Below, one piece after another: positions 10,001-16,820 of a stretch of DNA of 38,381 nt (positions are counted from its first letter, which is position 1; each line of letters begins with the position of its first letter). Made by a program: the position numbers and the translations under genes. Below the pieces are notes generated by a model. It was given only the letters and a program-made list of their open reading frames with translations, had not been told where the DNA came from and ran no database searches. This DNA is from Singulisphaera sp. GP187. Lineage in GTDB: Bacteria; Planctomycetota; UBA1135; UBA2386. The stretch is from positions 1-38,381 of the forward strand of contig CAMBXM010000016.1 of the NCBI GenBank assembly GCA_945871815.1, given 5' to 3'.

Positions 10001-12412
10001 TCCGAACTGCGCGACCAATGCGCCTTCCAGCGCGATGCGGTCGTGGTGCGCGAACTCGGGGACGCGGCGATGGTCGATGCACTCGAGTTGGATCGAGTGA
10101 CCGCGACGGCGACGCTCACGCTGTTCGAATGCTCGTTTGCGCATTCCTGGCTCGAACGCGAGGTGCAACGCGACCCGGTGTTGCAGCGATTTCGCAGCGA
10201 AGACCACGAACGACGGATTGCGAAGTTCCGCGCGCTCGATCGCGAATGGATCGAGGTGGGCGGTGAACTGGTACGCGCTCGGCTCGCCGCGAAACTGCCA
10301 AGGCTGCGCGCGACGAATGCCGGAACGAGCGAACTCGGTATCCTGCTACGCGAACTCAAGAAGCAGCGACGGCATCTGCCCGCTCGACAACTGTTCGCGG
10401 CCATCCCGACGCTACTGCCGCTGCTCGCGCCGTGTCTGTTGATGAGTCCGATGACGGTGGCGCAGGTGCTCGGACGTCGACTGCAGCCGTTTGACATCGT
10501 CGTGTTCGACGAAGCGTCGCAGGTGCCGATGTGGGACGCGGTCGGAGCGATCAGTCGAGGCCGGTCGCTGGTGGTAGTGGGCGACGAGAAGCAGTTGCCG
10601 CCGACATCGTTCTTCGCGCGGATGGAGGACGATCTGGATGCTCCGACCGACGGCGACAGCATCGACGAACTGGAGAGCGTGCTCGACGAGTGCCATGCCG
10701 CCGGCATGAACAAGCTGTACTTGCGCTGGCATTACCGGAGCCGGCACGAGTCGCTCATTGCGTTCAGCAACCACCACTACTACGAGAATCGGCTGTTCAC
10801 GTTTCCCGCCGCCGATCGCAGTGGCGCGGTCGGAGTGCAATTGCGTCTCGTCGACGGCGTCTATGGGCGATCGAAATCGAACGACAATCGCAAGGAAGCG
10901 GAAGCGCTGGTGGATGAGTTGGTCGCGCGGCTGCGCGATCCGATCGCGAGCGGGTCCAGTTACGGCGTTGTCACCTTCAGTCAGGCCCAACAGACGCTGG
11001 TCGAGGACCTGCTCGAACAGCAGCGCGTGCTCTATCCCGAGATCGAGCGGCACTTCACCAGCGACGGCGAAGCGGTGTTCGTCAAGAACCTCGAGAACGT
11101 GCAGGGCGATGAACGCGATGTGATGCTGTTCTCGATTTGCTACGGCCCCGATGCTGCAGGCAAGGTCCACATGCAGTTCGGGCCACTCAATCTGAAGGGT
11201 GGCGAACGGCGCCTCAATGTCGCGATCACGCGCGCGCGGTCGCAGCTCCTGGTGTTCAGTTCGTTGCGTGCCGAGCAGATCGCGTTGCAGCGCACGCAGA
11301 GCCTGGGCGTCCGACACCTGCGCGCCTTCCTTGACTACGCCGCGCGCGGCGACCGTGCTCTGGTCGAAGCGGTGCAAGGAGAGCTCGGTGCGCCCGAGTC
11401 GCCGTTCGAACACGGCGTCATGGAGGCCCTGCGCGCGCGTGGCCACGACGTGCACTGTCAGATCGGTTGCTCGGGCTATCGCATCGACCTCGCTATCGTC
11501 GATCCGCGCACCAAGGGGCGCTACCTCCTCGGTGTCGAGTGCGACGGCGCGAGCTACCACAGCGCCGCAACCGCGCGCGACCGCGATCGCCTGAGGCAAT
11601 CCGTGCTGGAGCGCCTGGGCTGGCGCATGTTCCGCATTTGGTCCACGGATTGGTGGCTCGACGGAGAGGGCGAACTGCGGCGCTTCGATGCAGCGATCGC
11701 GGCGGCGCTGCGCGAACCGGTGCCCGTCACGGCGACCGTCGTGGTCGCACCTCGAGCGACGACGGTGGCACACAACGACGTCGCGACCGCGGCAGTGAAC
11801 GAGTCCGCGGTGCTGGCGGAACGGCAAGCTGAGCCATTGCCGGAAGTGGAGAGAGCGGCGAGAGCCGCGCCGCTGCTGCCGTCCTACATCGCCGCGACGT
11901 TGGCGCCGATGGGTGATGCCGACGCCTTCTACGACCCGCGGAGCACGCCTGTTATTCGCGATCAGATGGCGCACGTGCTCGCCGTCGAGGCGCCGATTTG
12001 CTTGCCGTTGTTGGCCCGTCGCATTGCCGAAGCCTGGAACCTCGGGCGCGTGACGGCGCGCACCCACGATCGACTGCGGGCGGCGTTCGGCAACGCCGTG
12101 ACCGAGGCCGAGGGTGCGCTGTGGCCGTCAGGAGTGGATCTCGCGACCTTCACCACGTTTCGTTCGAGCCCGGCCGGCGCCGCCGCGCGGGAAGCAGATG
12201 AACTGCCAGCCGTGGAGTTGCGCACGGCAATGGCGTGGGTGCTGCAACAGCATGGATCGCTCGACGAAGCCGACTTGTTGCGGGAGACCGCCCGCCTGTT
12301 CGGGTTTGCTCGGCTTGGCAACGCGGTCAAGACGGTGATGGTCGCCGGACTCAGGGATCTCGAGCACCATGCCCTCGTGCGCCGCGAGGGTTCGTCGATC
12401 CGCCCGGCGTGA
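7091..12412 (+). CDS. DUF4011-SF1 helicase-Vsr-like nuclease-DUF3320 protein (Hhe-like putative antiphage effector)
   Basis: 1773 aa from GTG 7091, the first start after the amber codon; no convincing Shine-Dalgarno precedes it. Domains in order: transglutaminase-like segment with GTCLDLAVL and EGHAICGAF (about 40-75); DUF4011 motif LLDLSLRNRLLNF (about 203-215); SF1 helicase with Walker A GPPGTGKS (about 506), a long alanine-rich coiled insertion (about 560-1100), Walker B VVFDEASQVP (about 1137), GDEKQLPPTSFF, and RRLNVAITRARSQLLVF (about 1373); a Vsr/MTES_1575-type restriction fold with SPFEHGVMEAL (about 1436), IDLAIV and VECDGASYH (about 1481), ending in the family's RIWS..W; and C-terminal DUF3320 (about 1597-1773). 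This order matches the single-gene Hhe antiphage architecture described for DUF4011-helicase-Vsr-DUF3320 fusions. It should act on nucleic acid. It sits in a chromosomal context with no mobile genes in view. Confidence 0.85.
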   Translation: MRAIYEAVLERGIVYVSPPASFESEGQKIRTPEQVLGDRLGTCLDLAVLIAAAIEQSGLHALVVIEEGHAICGAFLRDENFAEAAMADPLPLRKRVELGRAVLFECTTVCIGEAQAFGRAVELGAGSVHQDAAFVCVIDVTRARRQGIRPLASRTSAFQGDSEGAMAAVPADAVAMAPIDVGPVAARRDEQAVRDRLGEWQRRLLDLSLRNRLLNFVPTKRSVALQTSSLGDLVKALSSGAQFRVAPRAELPLVQAAKAEPTTLELDQAMAKLLRDELAQSRLHADLTKAELDPRLIELFRHARVGNEESGVNTLFLAAGFLRWYETPTSKEPRLAPLLLLPLRLERISIAEGFVLVLSDEEPRLNETLVQKLEQDFGVRLPELGELEGEDGVRTEAVVAAFRRAIVDIDRWEVEATAQVGIFSFAKFLMWADLKERRDLVLQHEFLRHLIETPNRVFAHDGSPWPTPAAIDAKPPHELLCPMDADSSQLCAVIAAADGRSFVLEGPPGTGKSQTITNLIAQSLADGKRVLFVAEKRAALEVVQRRLKSVGLAPFCLELHADKGQKRTVVEQLGRTLEITEQCEPHQWQEKATALQAVRDELNGLVAAVHRVRGAGFSAFDAAARAVAKCEFAKVEGLRLDVDAAGLQRRRDAIAALAAAADKLGGLRAHPWFGVQRTDWSPSLASAATALGQVVTAAIEPARAAYEVAARTLALPPGQASGGREELDTLARVMGLLATGPLPLLLCSSQDFAAAHSRALHCVELGDSAARAAAALAGEWRPEFLALDHAALMVAILRNEHAFALLRWWRLRAVKEQLRAVCLCELPDLASVRVALDHAVSVLDLRRQLAAVDAEAKAAFGDSWQGAASDFSALRASCARASAVHAATRGLVADDADLARVRAACVAAAGNSGARAAMQQGAAAHEALRSALMALQAPLQLCFDRAFGTVAEKGFLDAVAARLASFQGKASELRDQCAFQRDAVVVRELGDAAMVDALELDRVTATATLTLFECSFAHSWLEREVQRDPVLQRFRSEDHERRIAKFRALDREWIEVGGELVRARLAAKLPRLRATNAGTSELGILLRELKKQRRHLPARQLFAAIPTLLPLLAPCLLMSPMTVAQVLGRRLQPFDIVVFDEASQVPMWDAVGAISRGRSLVVVGDEKQLPPTSFFARMEDDLDAPTDGDSIDELESVLDECHAAGMNKLYLRWHYRSRHESLIAFSNHHYYENRLFTFPAADRSGAVGVQLRLVDGVYGRSKSNDNRKEAEALVDELVARLRDPIASGSSYGVVTFSQAQQTLVEDLLEQQRVLYPEIERHFTSDGEAVFVKNLENVQGDERDVMLFSICYGPDAAGKVHMQFGPLNLKGGERRLNVAITRARSQLLVFSSLRAEQIALQRTQSLGVRHLRAFLDYAARGDRALVEAVQGELGAPESPFEHGVMEALRARGHDVHCQIGCSGYRIDLAIVDPRTKGRYLLGVECDGASYHSAATARDRDRLRQSVLERLGWRMFRIWSTDWWLDGEGELRRFDAAIAAALREPVPVTATVVVAPRATTVAHNDVATAAVNESAVLAERQAEPLPEVERAARAAPLLPSYIAATLAPMGDADAFYDPRSTPVIRDQMAHVLAVEAPICLPLLARRIAEAWNLGRVTARTHDRLRAAFGNAVTEAEGALWPSGVDLATFTTFRSSPAGAAAREADELPAVELRTAMAWVLQQHGSLDEADLLRETARLFGFARLGNAVKTVMVAGLRDLEHHALVRREGSSIRPA

Positions 12413-12431
12413 CGCGTAGGCGGGTGGCGTG

Positions 12432-12489
12432 GTCCCGAAGCGGGACGCTCGCATCGGTCTCTGCGCTACCTGGCCGACCGGCGGGTCGG
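12432..12489 (+). terminator. Two successive GC hairpins after the helicase gene
   Basis: GTCCCG (12432-12437) pairs perfectly with CGGGAC (12441-12446) around AAG. CCGACC (12474-12479) pairs perfectly with GGTCGG (12484-12489) around GGCG. The first begins 19 nt after the helicase stop. Neither has a T-run, so Rho-independent termination is uncertain. No gene is seen in the rest of the 116-bp gap before the subtilase. Confidence 0.4.
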
Positions 12490-12528
12490 GCGAGAGATAC
12501 GCTACCTCGTTCTTCCCCCTCGGAAGCT

Positions 12529-15027
12529 GTGCTCGCATCTCGTCCCCTTCTACGTCTCAGCTGGCTCCCCCTCGCCTGGTCGCTCGTCGTCGCGTCTGCC
12601 TCTGGTCAAACACCACTGGCAGACGCGACGACCACGTGCCAAGTCGGCGATGCCGTAGTGTGTTGGTCAGCCACGCGCGCCGAAGTCCATCGCCCGTTGC
12701 GGCCGCCGTTCGTGCTACCCAACGTCGACGGCATGCTGCACCTGCGAAGCGGCACGATGGACCCGGTCGCTGAGGAGCCCGCCGTGCCGTCCACCTTGCG
12801 CGAAGGCTCGAGCACTGGGCTGTTCGCCGTGCAGTTCCATACTGCGGTGCTGCCCGAGTACCTCGCGGCGCTCGACGCTCTCGGTCTGCGCATCGTCGGC
12901 TTCTGGCCGAGCAGTGCGCTGGTCGTACGCGGCGCGGCCAGTGCGATCGAGCAGGTGAGACTGCAGCCGTACGTGCGCTGGGTCGGTCGGGTGGCGTCGA
13001 GGCACAAGCTCGAGCCGGCGCTGCAGGCGCTGCAGGTCGGCCGCTTCGTGCCGCAGACGGCGACCGTGGACTGCAACGTGGTGTTGACCAGCAAGAGCGA
13101 TCGGACCACCGTGGTGCGGGCGATCGAGGACCTCGGGGGCATCGTGACCAGGGGCAACGCGGGGTCGATCTACCTGGAAGCGAGATTGTCGACCGAGCAA
13201 CTCGCGACGCTCGCCGCGCGCGATGAGGTCGTGTGGATCGATCGCTCGACGGCGATCGAATCCGACATGCACACGGCGCGAATCCAAGGGGGCGCCAACA
13301 CGATCGAGTTCGGCGCCGGCATCACCGGCAACGGCGTGCGCGCGCAGATCCTCGAAGGGCTGCAACAGACGCATCGCGACTGGACGCGGCCGGTACTCGT
13401 GCAGTTCGACAGCCAAGAGGCGCACGGGCACTGCACGGCGATGATCGTTGGTGGCAATGGGGCCATGAACACCAATGCTCGCGGGCTCCTACCGGACGCT
13501 CAGATCATCGAATCGTCGGTGTTCGCCTGGGGCGCCAATTCGCGCTATCAGGTCACCGCGGCGGCAGTCAATCCCGCCTTGCCGTGGCAGGTGATGCAGG
13601 CAACCGCGAGCTGGGGCAATACCGCGACGCTCGACTACAACTCGGTTTCGGCCGAGCTCGACGACGTGCTCTTCGACCTCGACCTGGCGACGACCCAGAG
13701 TCAGTCGAACGTCGGCACGCAGTTGTCGCGCCCGCAGGCCTGGGCCAAGAACGTGATCTCCGTCGGCGGCATCTGGCACCATGGCACTGCAGAGACCGCT
13801 GACGACCACTGGTTTTCCCAGCCGACTCCGCCAGCGAGCATCGGGCCGGCGAGCGATGGTCGCATCAAGCCCGACCTGTGCGCCTACTACGACGATGTGA
13901 CCTGCGGCGACCTGATGGGGGCCTTGGGTTACTCGACGACGGATTACGTGACGTCCTTTGGCGGTACTTCGGGCGCAACGCCGATCGTCAACGGGTTCTT
14001 GGGCTTGGCGCAGCAGCTCTTCACCGATGGGGCCTTCGGGAATGCGTTGCCGCTGGCGGCGACGGCTGCCAATCGCTTCGCCAACAAGCCGCACATGACC
14101 ACGGCGAAGGCGATGTTGTGCTCGACGGCGGCGAGCTATGCGTTCAGCGGCACCGCGCATGACCTGACGCGCACGCATCAGGGCTGGGGCTTTCCGGCCG
14201 TCGACCGCTTGTGGCAGAACCGTCAGCGGCTGTTGGTGGTGGACGAGACCGAGCTGCTGCAGCAGGGCGAGTCGCGGACCTACTACGTCTATGTGGCACC
14301 AGGGACGCCGGAGCTTCGCGCCACCATGACGTGGGCCGATCCGCCGGCTCTGCCCAACGCCACGATCCACCGCGTCAACAACCTCGACTTGCAGGTGCGC
14401 TACTTCCACGACGGCCGCACTTGGTGGGGTAACAACGGCCTCGATGTCGGCAACCAGAGCACCTCTGGCGGCATTGCCAATGACCGCGACACGCTCGAAC
14501 AGGTGTGGCTGCAGAGCCCCGATTCCGGCATCTACACGATCACCGTGTCGGCGCCGTCGCTGGTGCAGGACGGTCACGTCGAGACGCCGCAGATCGATGC
14601 CGACTATGCCTTGGTCTTGCACCCGATGGGCGGTGGCTACCGCGCACCATCGACGACGGCGGTCACGCTGAGTTCGAACGGACCCGGCGACTTGCGCCTA
14701 CAGCCGAGCGGCGTGCCTGCGACCGGCTGGGTCGAGGGCTTCACGTTCGCATCGATGTCGACCGTGCGCCCGCCTGGGTTCGGCAACTTCTTTGGTGTCG
14801 AGTACGACGACTTCACCAACGCGAGTCTGAGTATTCCGGCGATGGTCGGCGACCCGTTCCACTTCGTGAACGCCGGCGGCGCGGCCTATCCGTTCGCGCC
14901 GTGGGTGGTGCCGGCGCCGGTTGCGCTGTCGCTGCGCGGGGTGCAGTTCGACCTGATGCTGATGCTGTTCGATGCGCAGGGTCGCATTGCAACCGTGTCC
15001 CGCGTCACGCGTGCGACCGTGCCCTAG
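12529..15027 (+). CDS. Secreted subtilisin-like (S8) protease, KP-43-like, with Glu in place of catalytic Asp
   Basis: 832 aa from GTG 12529; it opens a signal peptide (about residues 7-26) and has GGAAG 2 nt upstream. An upstream in-frame extension overlaps the helicase gene and lacks a signal peptide. Residues about 100-245 form a prodomain-like region. In the S8 core, the Asp-motif GxGVxxxI(D) reads GNGVRAQILEG with E276. Catalytic His is H299 (HGHC in place of HGTH), oxyanion Asn is probably N394, and catalytic Ser is S481 in GGTSGATP. Residues about 690-770 contain a beta-barrel with VNNLDLQV and GIYTITVSA, as in KP-43-type extracellular proteases. The Asp-to-Glu change may alter or abolish activity. 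The protein should be exported. The stop lies in a tandem repeat. Confidence 0.82.
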   Translation: MLASRPLLRLSWLPLAWSLVVASASGQTPLADATTTCQVGDAVVCWSATRAEVHRPLRPPFVLPNVDGMLHLRSGTMDPVAEEPAVPSTLREGSSTGLFAVQFHTAVLPEYLAALDALGLRIVGFWPSSALVVRGAASAIEQVRLQPYVRWVGRVASRHKLEPALQALQVGRFVPQTATVDCNVVLTSKSDRTTVVRAIEDLGGIVTRGNAGSIYLEARLSTEQLATLAARDEVVWIDRSTAIESDMHTARIQGGANTIEFGAGITGNGVRAQILEGLQQTHRDWTRPVLVQFDSQEAHGHCTAMIVGGNGAMNTNARGLLPDAQIIESSVFAWGANSRYQVTAAAVNPALPWQVMQATASWGNTATLDYNSVSAELDDVLFDLDLATTQSQSNVGTQLSRPQAWAKNVISVGGIWHHGTAETADDHWFSQPTPPASIGPASDGRIKPDLCAYYDDVTCGDLMGALGYSTTDYVTSFGGTSGATPIVNGFLGLAQQLFTDGAFGNALPLAATAANRFANKPHMTTAKAMLCSTAASYAFSGTAHDLTRTHQGWGFPAVDRLWQNRQRLLVVDETELLQQGESRTYYVYVAPGTPELRATMTWADPPALPNATIHRVNNLDLQVRYFHDGRTWWGNNGLDVGNQSTSGGIANDRDTLEQVWLQSPDSGIYTITVSAPSLVQDGHVETPQIDADYALVLHPMGGGYRAPSTTAVTLSSNGPGDLRLQPSGVPATGWVEGFTFASMSTVRPPGFGNFFGVEYDDFTNASLSIPAMVGDPFHFVNAGGAAYPFAPWVVPAPVALSLRGVQFDLMLMLFDAQGRIATVSRVTRATVP

Positions 15028-15079
15028 CAGCACTGTGCCCTAGCAGCACTGTGCCCTAGCAGCACTGTGCCCTAGCAGC
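15019..15079. repeat. 16-bp tandem repeat, 3.8 copies, spanning the subtilase stop codon
   Basis: The unit GTGCCCTAGCAGCACT is repeated at 15019-15034, 15035-15050 and 15051-15066, with a 13-base partial copy to 15079. The copies are identical, so the expansion is recent. The gene's own TAG (15025-15027) lies in unit 1. Because 16 is not a multiple of three, the later copies put a TAG in each of the other frames as well. Confidence 0.95.
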
Positions 15080-15189
15080 CTGTTGCAGTGCGCATCCTGC
15101 CTGCTTGCGCGGCAGCTTGTCCGATCTCTGCGTCGCACGAACTGCGTCGGATCAGCAGGTGCGACTCCGTTCGCGCTGCTTGATCGGAA

Positions 15190-15240
15190 GCCAGCCCCCG
15201 AGCCCTCGGCGACGGAGCCGTTGTTCCACAAGGGGCTAGC
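15190..15240. terminator. Long imperfect inverted repeat between convergent subtilase and glyA
   Basis: GCCAGCCCC (15190-15198) can pair with GGGGCTAGC (15232-15240), with one mismatch, around a loop that itself contains smaller GC hairpins. It sits just before the glyA stop, between convergent genes, so a shared terminator is possible. Weak evidence only. Confidence 0.25.
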
Positions 15241-15247
15241 CGCGGGT

Positions 15248-16492
15248 TCACGGCAAACGGAACTCTTCGCACAGTGCCGCTACCGTCTTGCGATGCCGTT
15301 CGGGATCCTCGCCGCGAACGAGCCCGAGGATCACGTCGCCGAGCTTCAGCATCTCGGCGCGCCCCATCCCGCGCGTCGTCGCCGCCGGAGTGCCAAGGCG
15401 CAGGCCCGACGTGACCATCGGCGGCAGCGGGTCGTTCGGCACCGCATTCTTGTTGACCGATAGCCCCGCGACCAGCGCTCGCTCTTCGATCGCCGCGCCG
15501 GTCACCCCGCTCTTGCGCAGGTCGACCAGCACGATGTGGCTGTCGGTTCCACCGGTGACGATGTCGAGGCCGTGCTCGCGCAGGTGTTGCGCCAGCGTCG
15601 CCGCGTTGTCGCGCACCCGGATCTGGTAGTCGCGGAAGGACGGCTGCAGCGCTTCGCCAAACGCCACGGCCTTGCCGGCGATCTGGTGCATCAACGGGCC
15701 GCCCTGCGCGCCGGGGAAGACCGCGGACTGGATCTGCTTCTGCGTGTCTTTCGTTCCGAGGATCATGCCGCCGCGAGGGCCGCGCAGCGTCTTGTGCGTG
15801 GTCATAGTCACGACGTCGGCGACGCCGACCGGGGACGGCATGACGCCGGCTGCGATCAGTCCCGCCGGGTGCGCGATATCAGCCATCAGCCTGGCTCCGA
15901 CCTCCTTGGCGATCGCAGCAAAAGCGGCGTAGTCGATCGCGCGCGGGTAGCTGCTGCCACCGGCGATGATGACATGCGGCTGGTGTTCCTTGGCCAGACT
16001 GCGAACCTCGTCGAGGTCGATGAGGCCGTCCCCAGCACGCACGCCGTACTGGTGGACCGCGAACAGCATGCCGCTGTGACTCTTGCTGTGGCCATGGGTC
16101 AGGTGGCCGCCGGCCTTGAGCGCCATGCCGAGAATCCTGCCGTTGGGGCCGGCCAGTGCCACCATCGCGGCGAGGTTGGCGGTCGACCCCGAGTGCGGCT
16201 GGACGTTGGCATCGGTAGCCGCGAACAGCTTCATGGCGCGGGCGCGGGCCAACTCCTCGATCGCATCCGCCACTTCGCAGCCACCGTAGTAGCGCCGGCT
16301 CGGGTAGCCCTCGGCGTACTTGTCGGTGATCCGGCTGCTGCAAGCCTCGCGAACGGCGCTGGAGCAGTGGTTCTCCGAGGCGATCAGCGTCAGCGTCGAA
16401 GACTGGCGGGTGTCTTCACGAAGTAGCCAATCGGCGACTTCGGGGTCCTGTTCGCGCAGAGAACGGTGCTTCTTGTCGGCGTTGCTGCTCAC
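15248..16492 (-). CDS. glyA: Serine hydroxymethyltransferase
   Basis: 414 aa, the usual length for bacterial SHMT. It interconverts serine and glycine with tetrahydrofolate/5,10-methylene-THF using pyridoxal phosphate, in the cytoplasm. Family motifs are continuous: IASENHCSSAVREA (37-50), KYAEGYPSRRYYGG (58-71), QPHSGSTAN (98-106), D205 and H208 in MADIAHPAG, and the PLP lysine K234 in TTHKTLRGPRGG. Start is GTG 16492 with AAGG about 7 nt upstream. It is divergent from speA and convergent with the subtilase, so probably monocistronic. I see no glycine riboswitch in the upstream gap. Confidence 0.97.
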   Translation of the reverse strand: MSSNADKKHRSLREQDPEVADWLLREDTRQSSTLTLIASENHCSSAVREACSSRITDKYAEGYPSRRYYGGCEVADAIEELARARAMKLFAATDANVQPHSGSTANLAAMVALAGPNGRILGMALKAGGHLTHGHSKSHSGMLFAVHQYGVRAGDGLIDLDEVRSLAKEHQPHVIIAGGSSYPRAIDYAAFAAIAKEVGARLMADIAHPAGLIAAGVMPSPVGVADVVTMTTHKTLRGPRGGMILGTKDTQKQIQSAVFPGAQGGPLMHQIAGKAVAFGEALQPSFRDYQIRVRDNAATLAQHLREHGLDIVTGGTDSHIVLVDLRKSGVTGAAIEERALVAGLSVNKNAVPNDPLPPMVTSGLRLGTPAATTRGMGRAEMLKLGDVILGLVRGEDPERHRKTVAALCEEFRLP

Positions 16493-16820
16493 CTCGGCAC
16501 CTTAGCAACCTCCGGACGAAGGTCCAATGGTCCGATGGCTTGGTGTCGCATTGGGCGCCGCCAAGGTCCAAGCGGAAACCGCTGATTGGAGGCTGAAGTC
16601 CGCGAGTTAGGGTACCGCAGCACTCGCGCGCTGGCGGTGCGCCGCTACGTGCCCCGGCGCTCGCGACGGCTCGCAGCCGAAAACGAGTTCTCGACCCCCT
16701 GTCAATCCACGGTGGTTGGTGTTCAATCCGCACGCTCGGCCGCGCGCACCCTTGCGGATTCTGCTCCGCAGCGCCCGGCGCCTCTCTCGATCGCTGCGCC
16801 CACCGCAGGAGCTGCCACCG
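16493..16820. other. 328-bp divergent intergenic region between glyA and speA
   Basis: This gap must hold the promoters of both genes. I find no clear -35/-10 pair, riboswitch fold or small gene. The speA frame stays open upstream to 16716, but that part has no similarity to the arginine decarboxylase family. A ribosome binding site for speA lies at 16807-16811. Confidence 0.5.
16807..16811 (+). promoter_or_regulatory. Ribosome binding site choosing the TTG start of speA
   Basis: AGGAG lies 9 nt before TTG 16821. It supports this start over the longer open frame, since the extra 35 residues upstream are Arg/Pro-rich and unlike the family. Confidence 0.6.

Noticed and set aside
16716-16820. 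Longer N-terminus for arginine decarboxylase
   Set aside because: These 35 residues are Arg/Pro-rich, unlike the family, and AGGAG is placed for TTG 16821.
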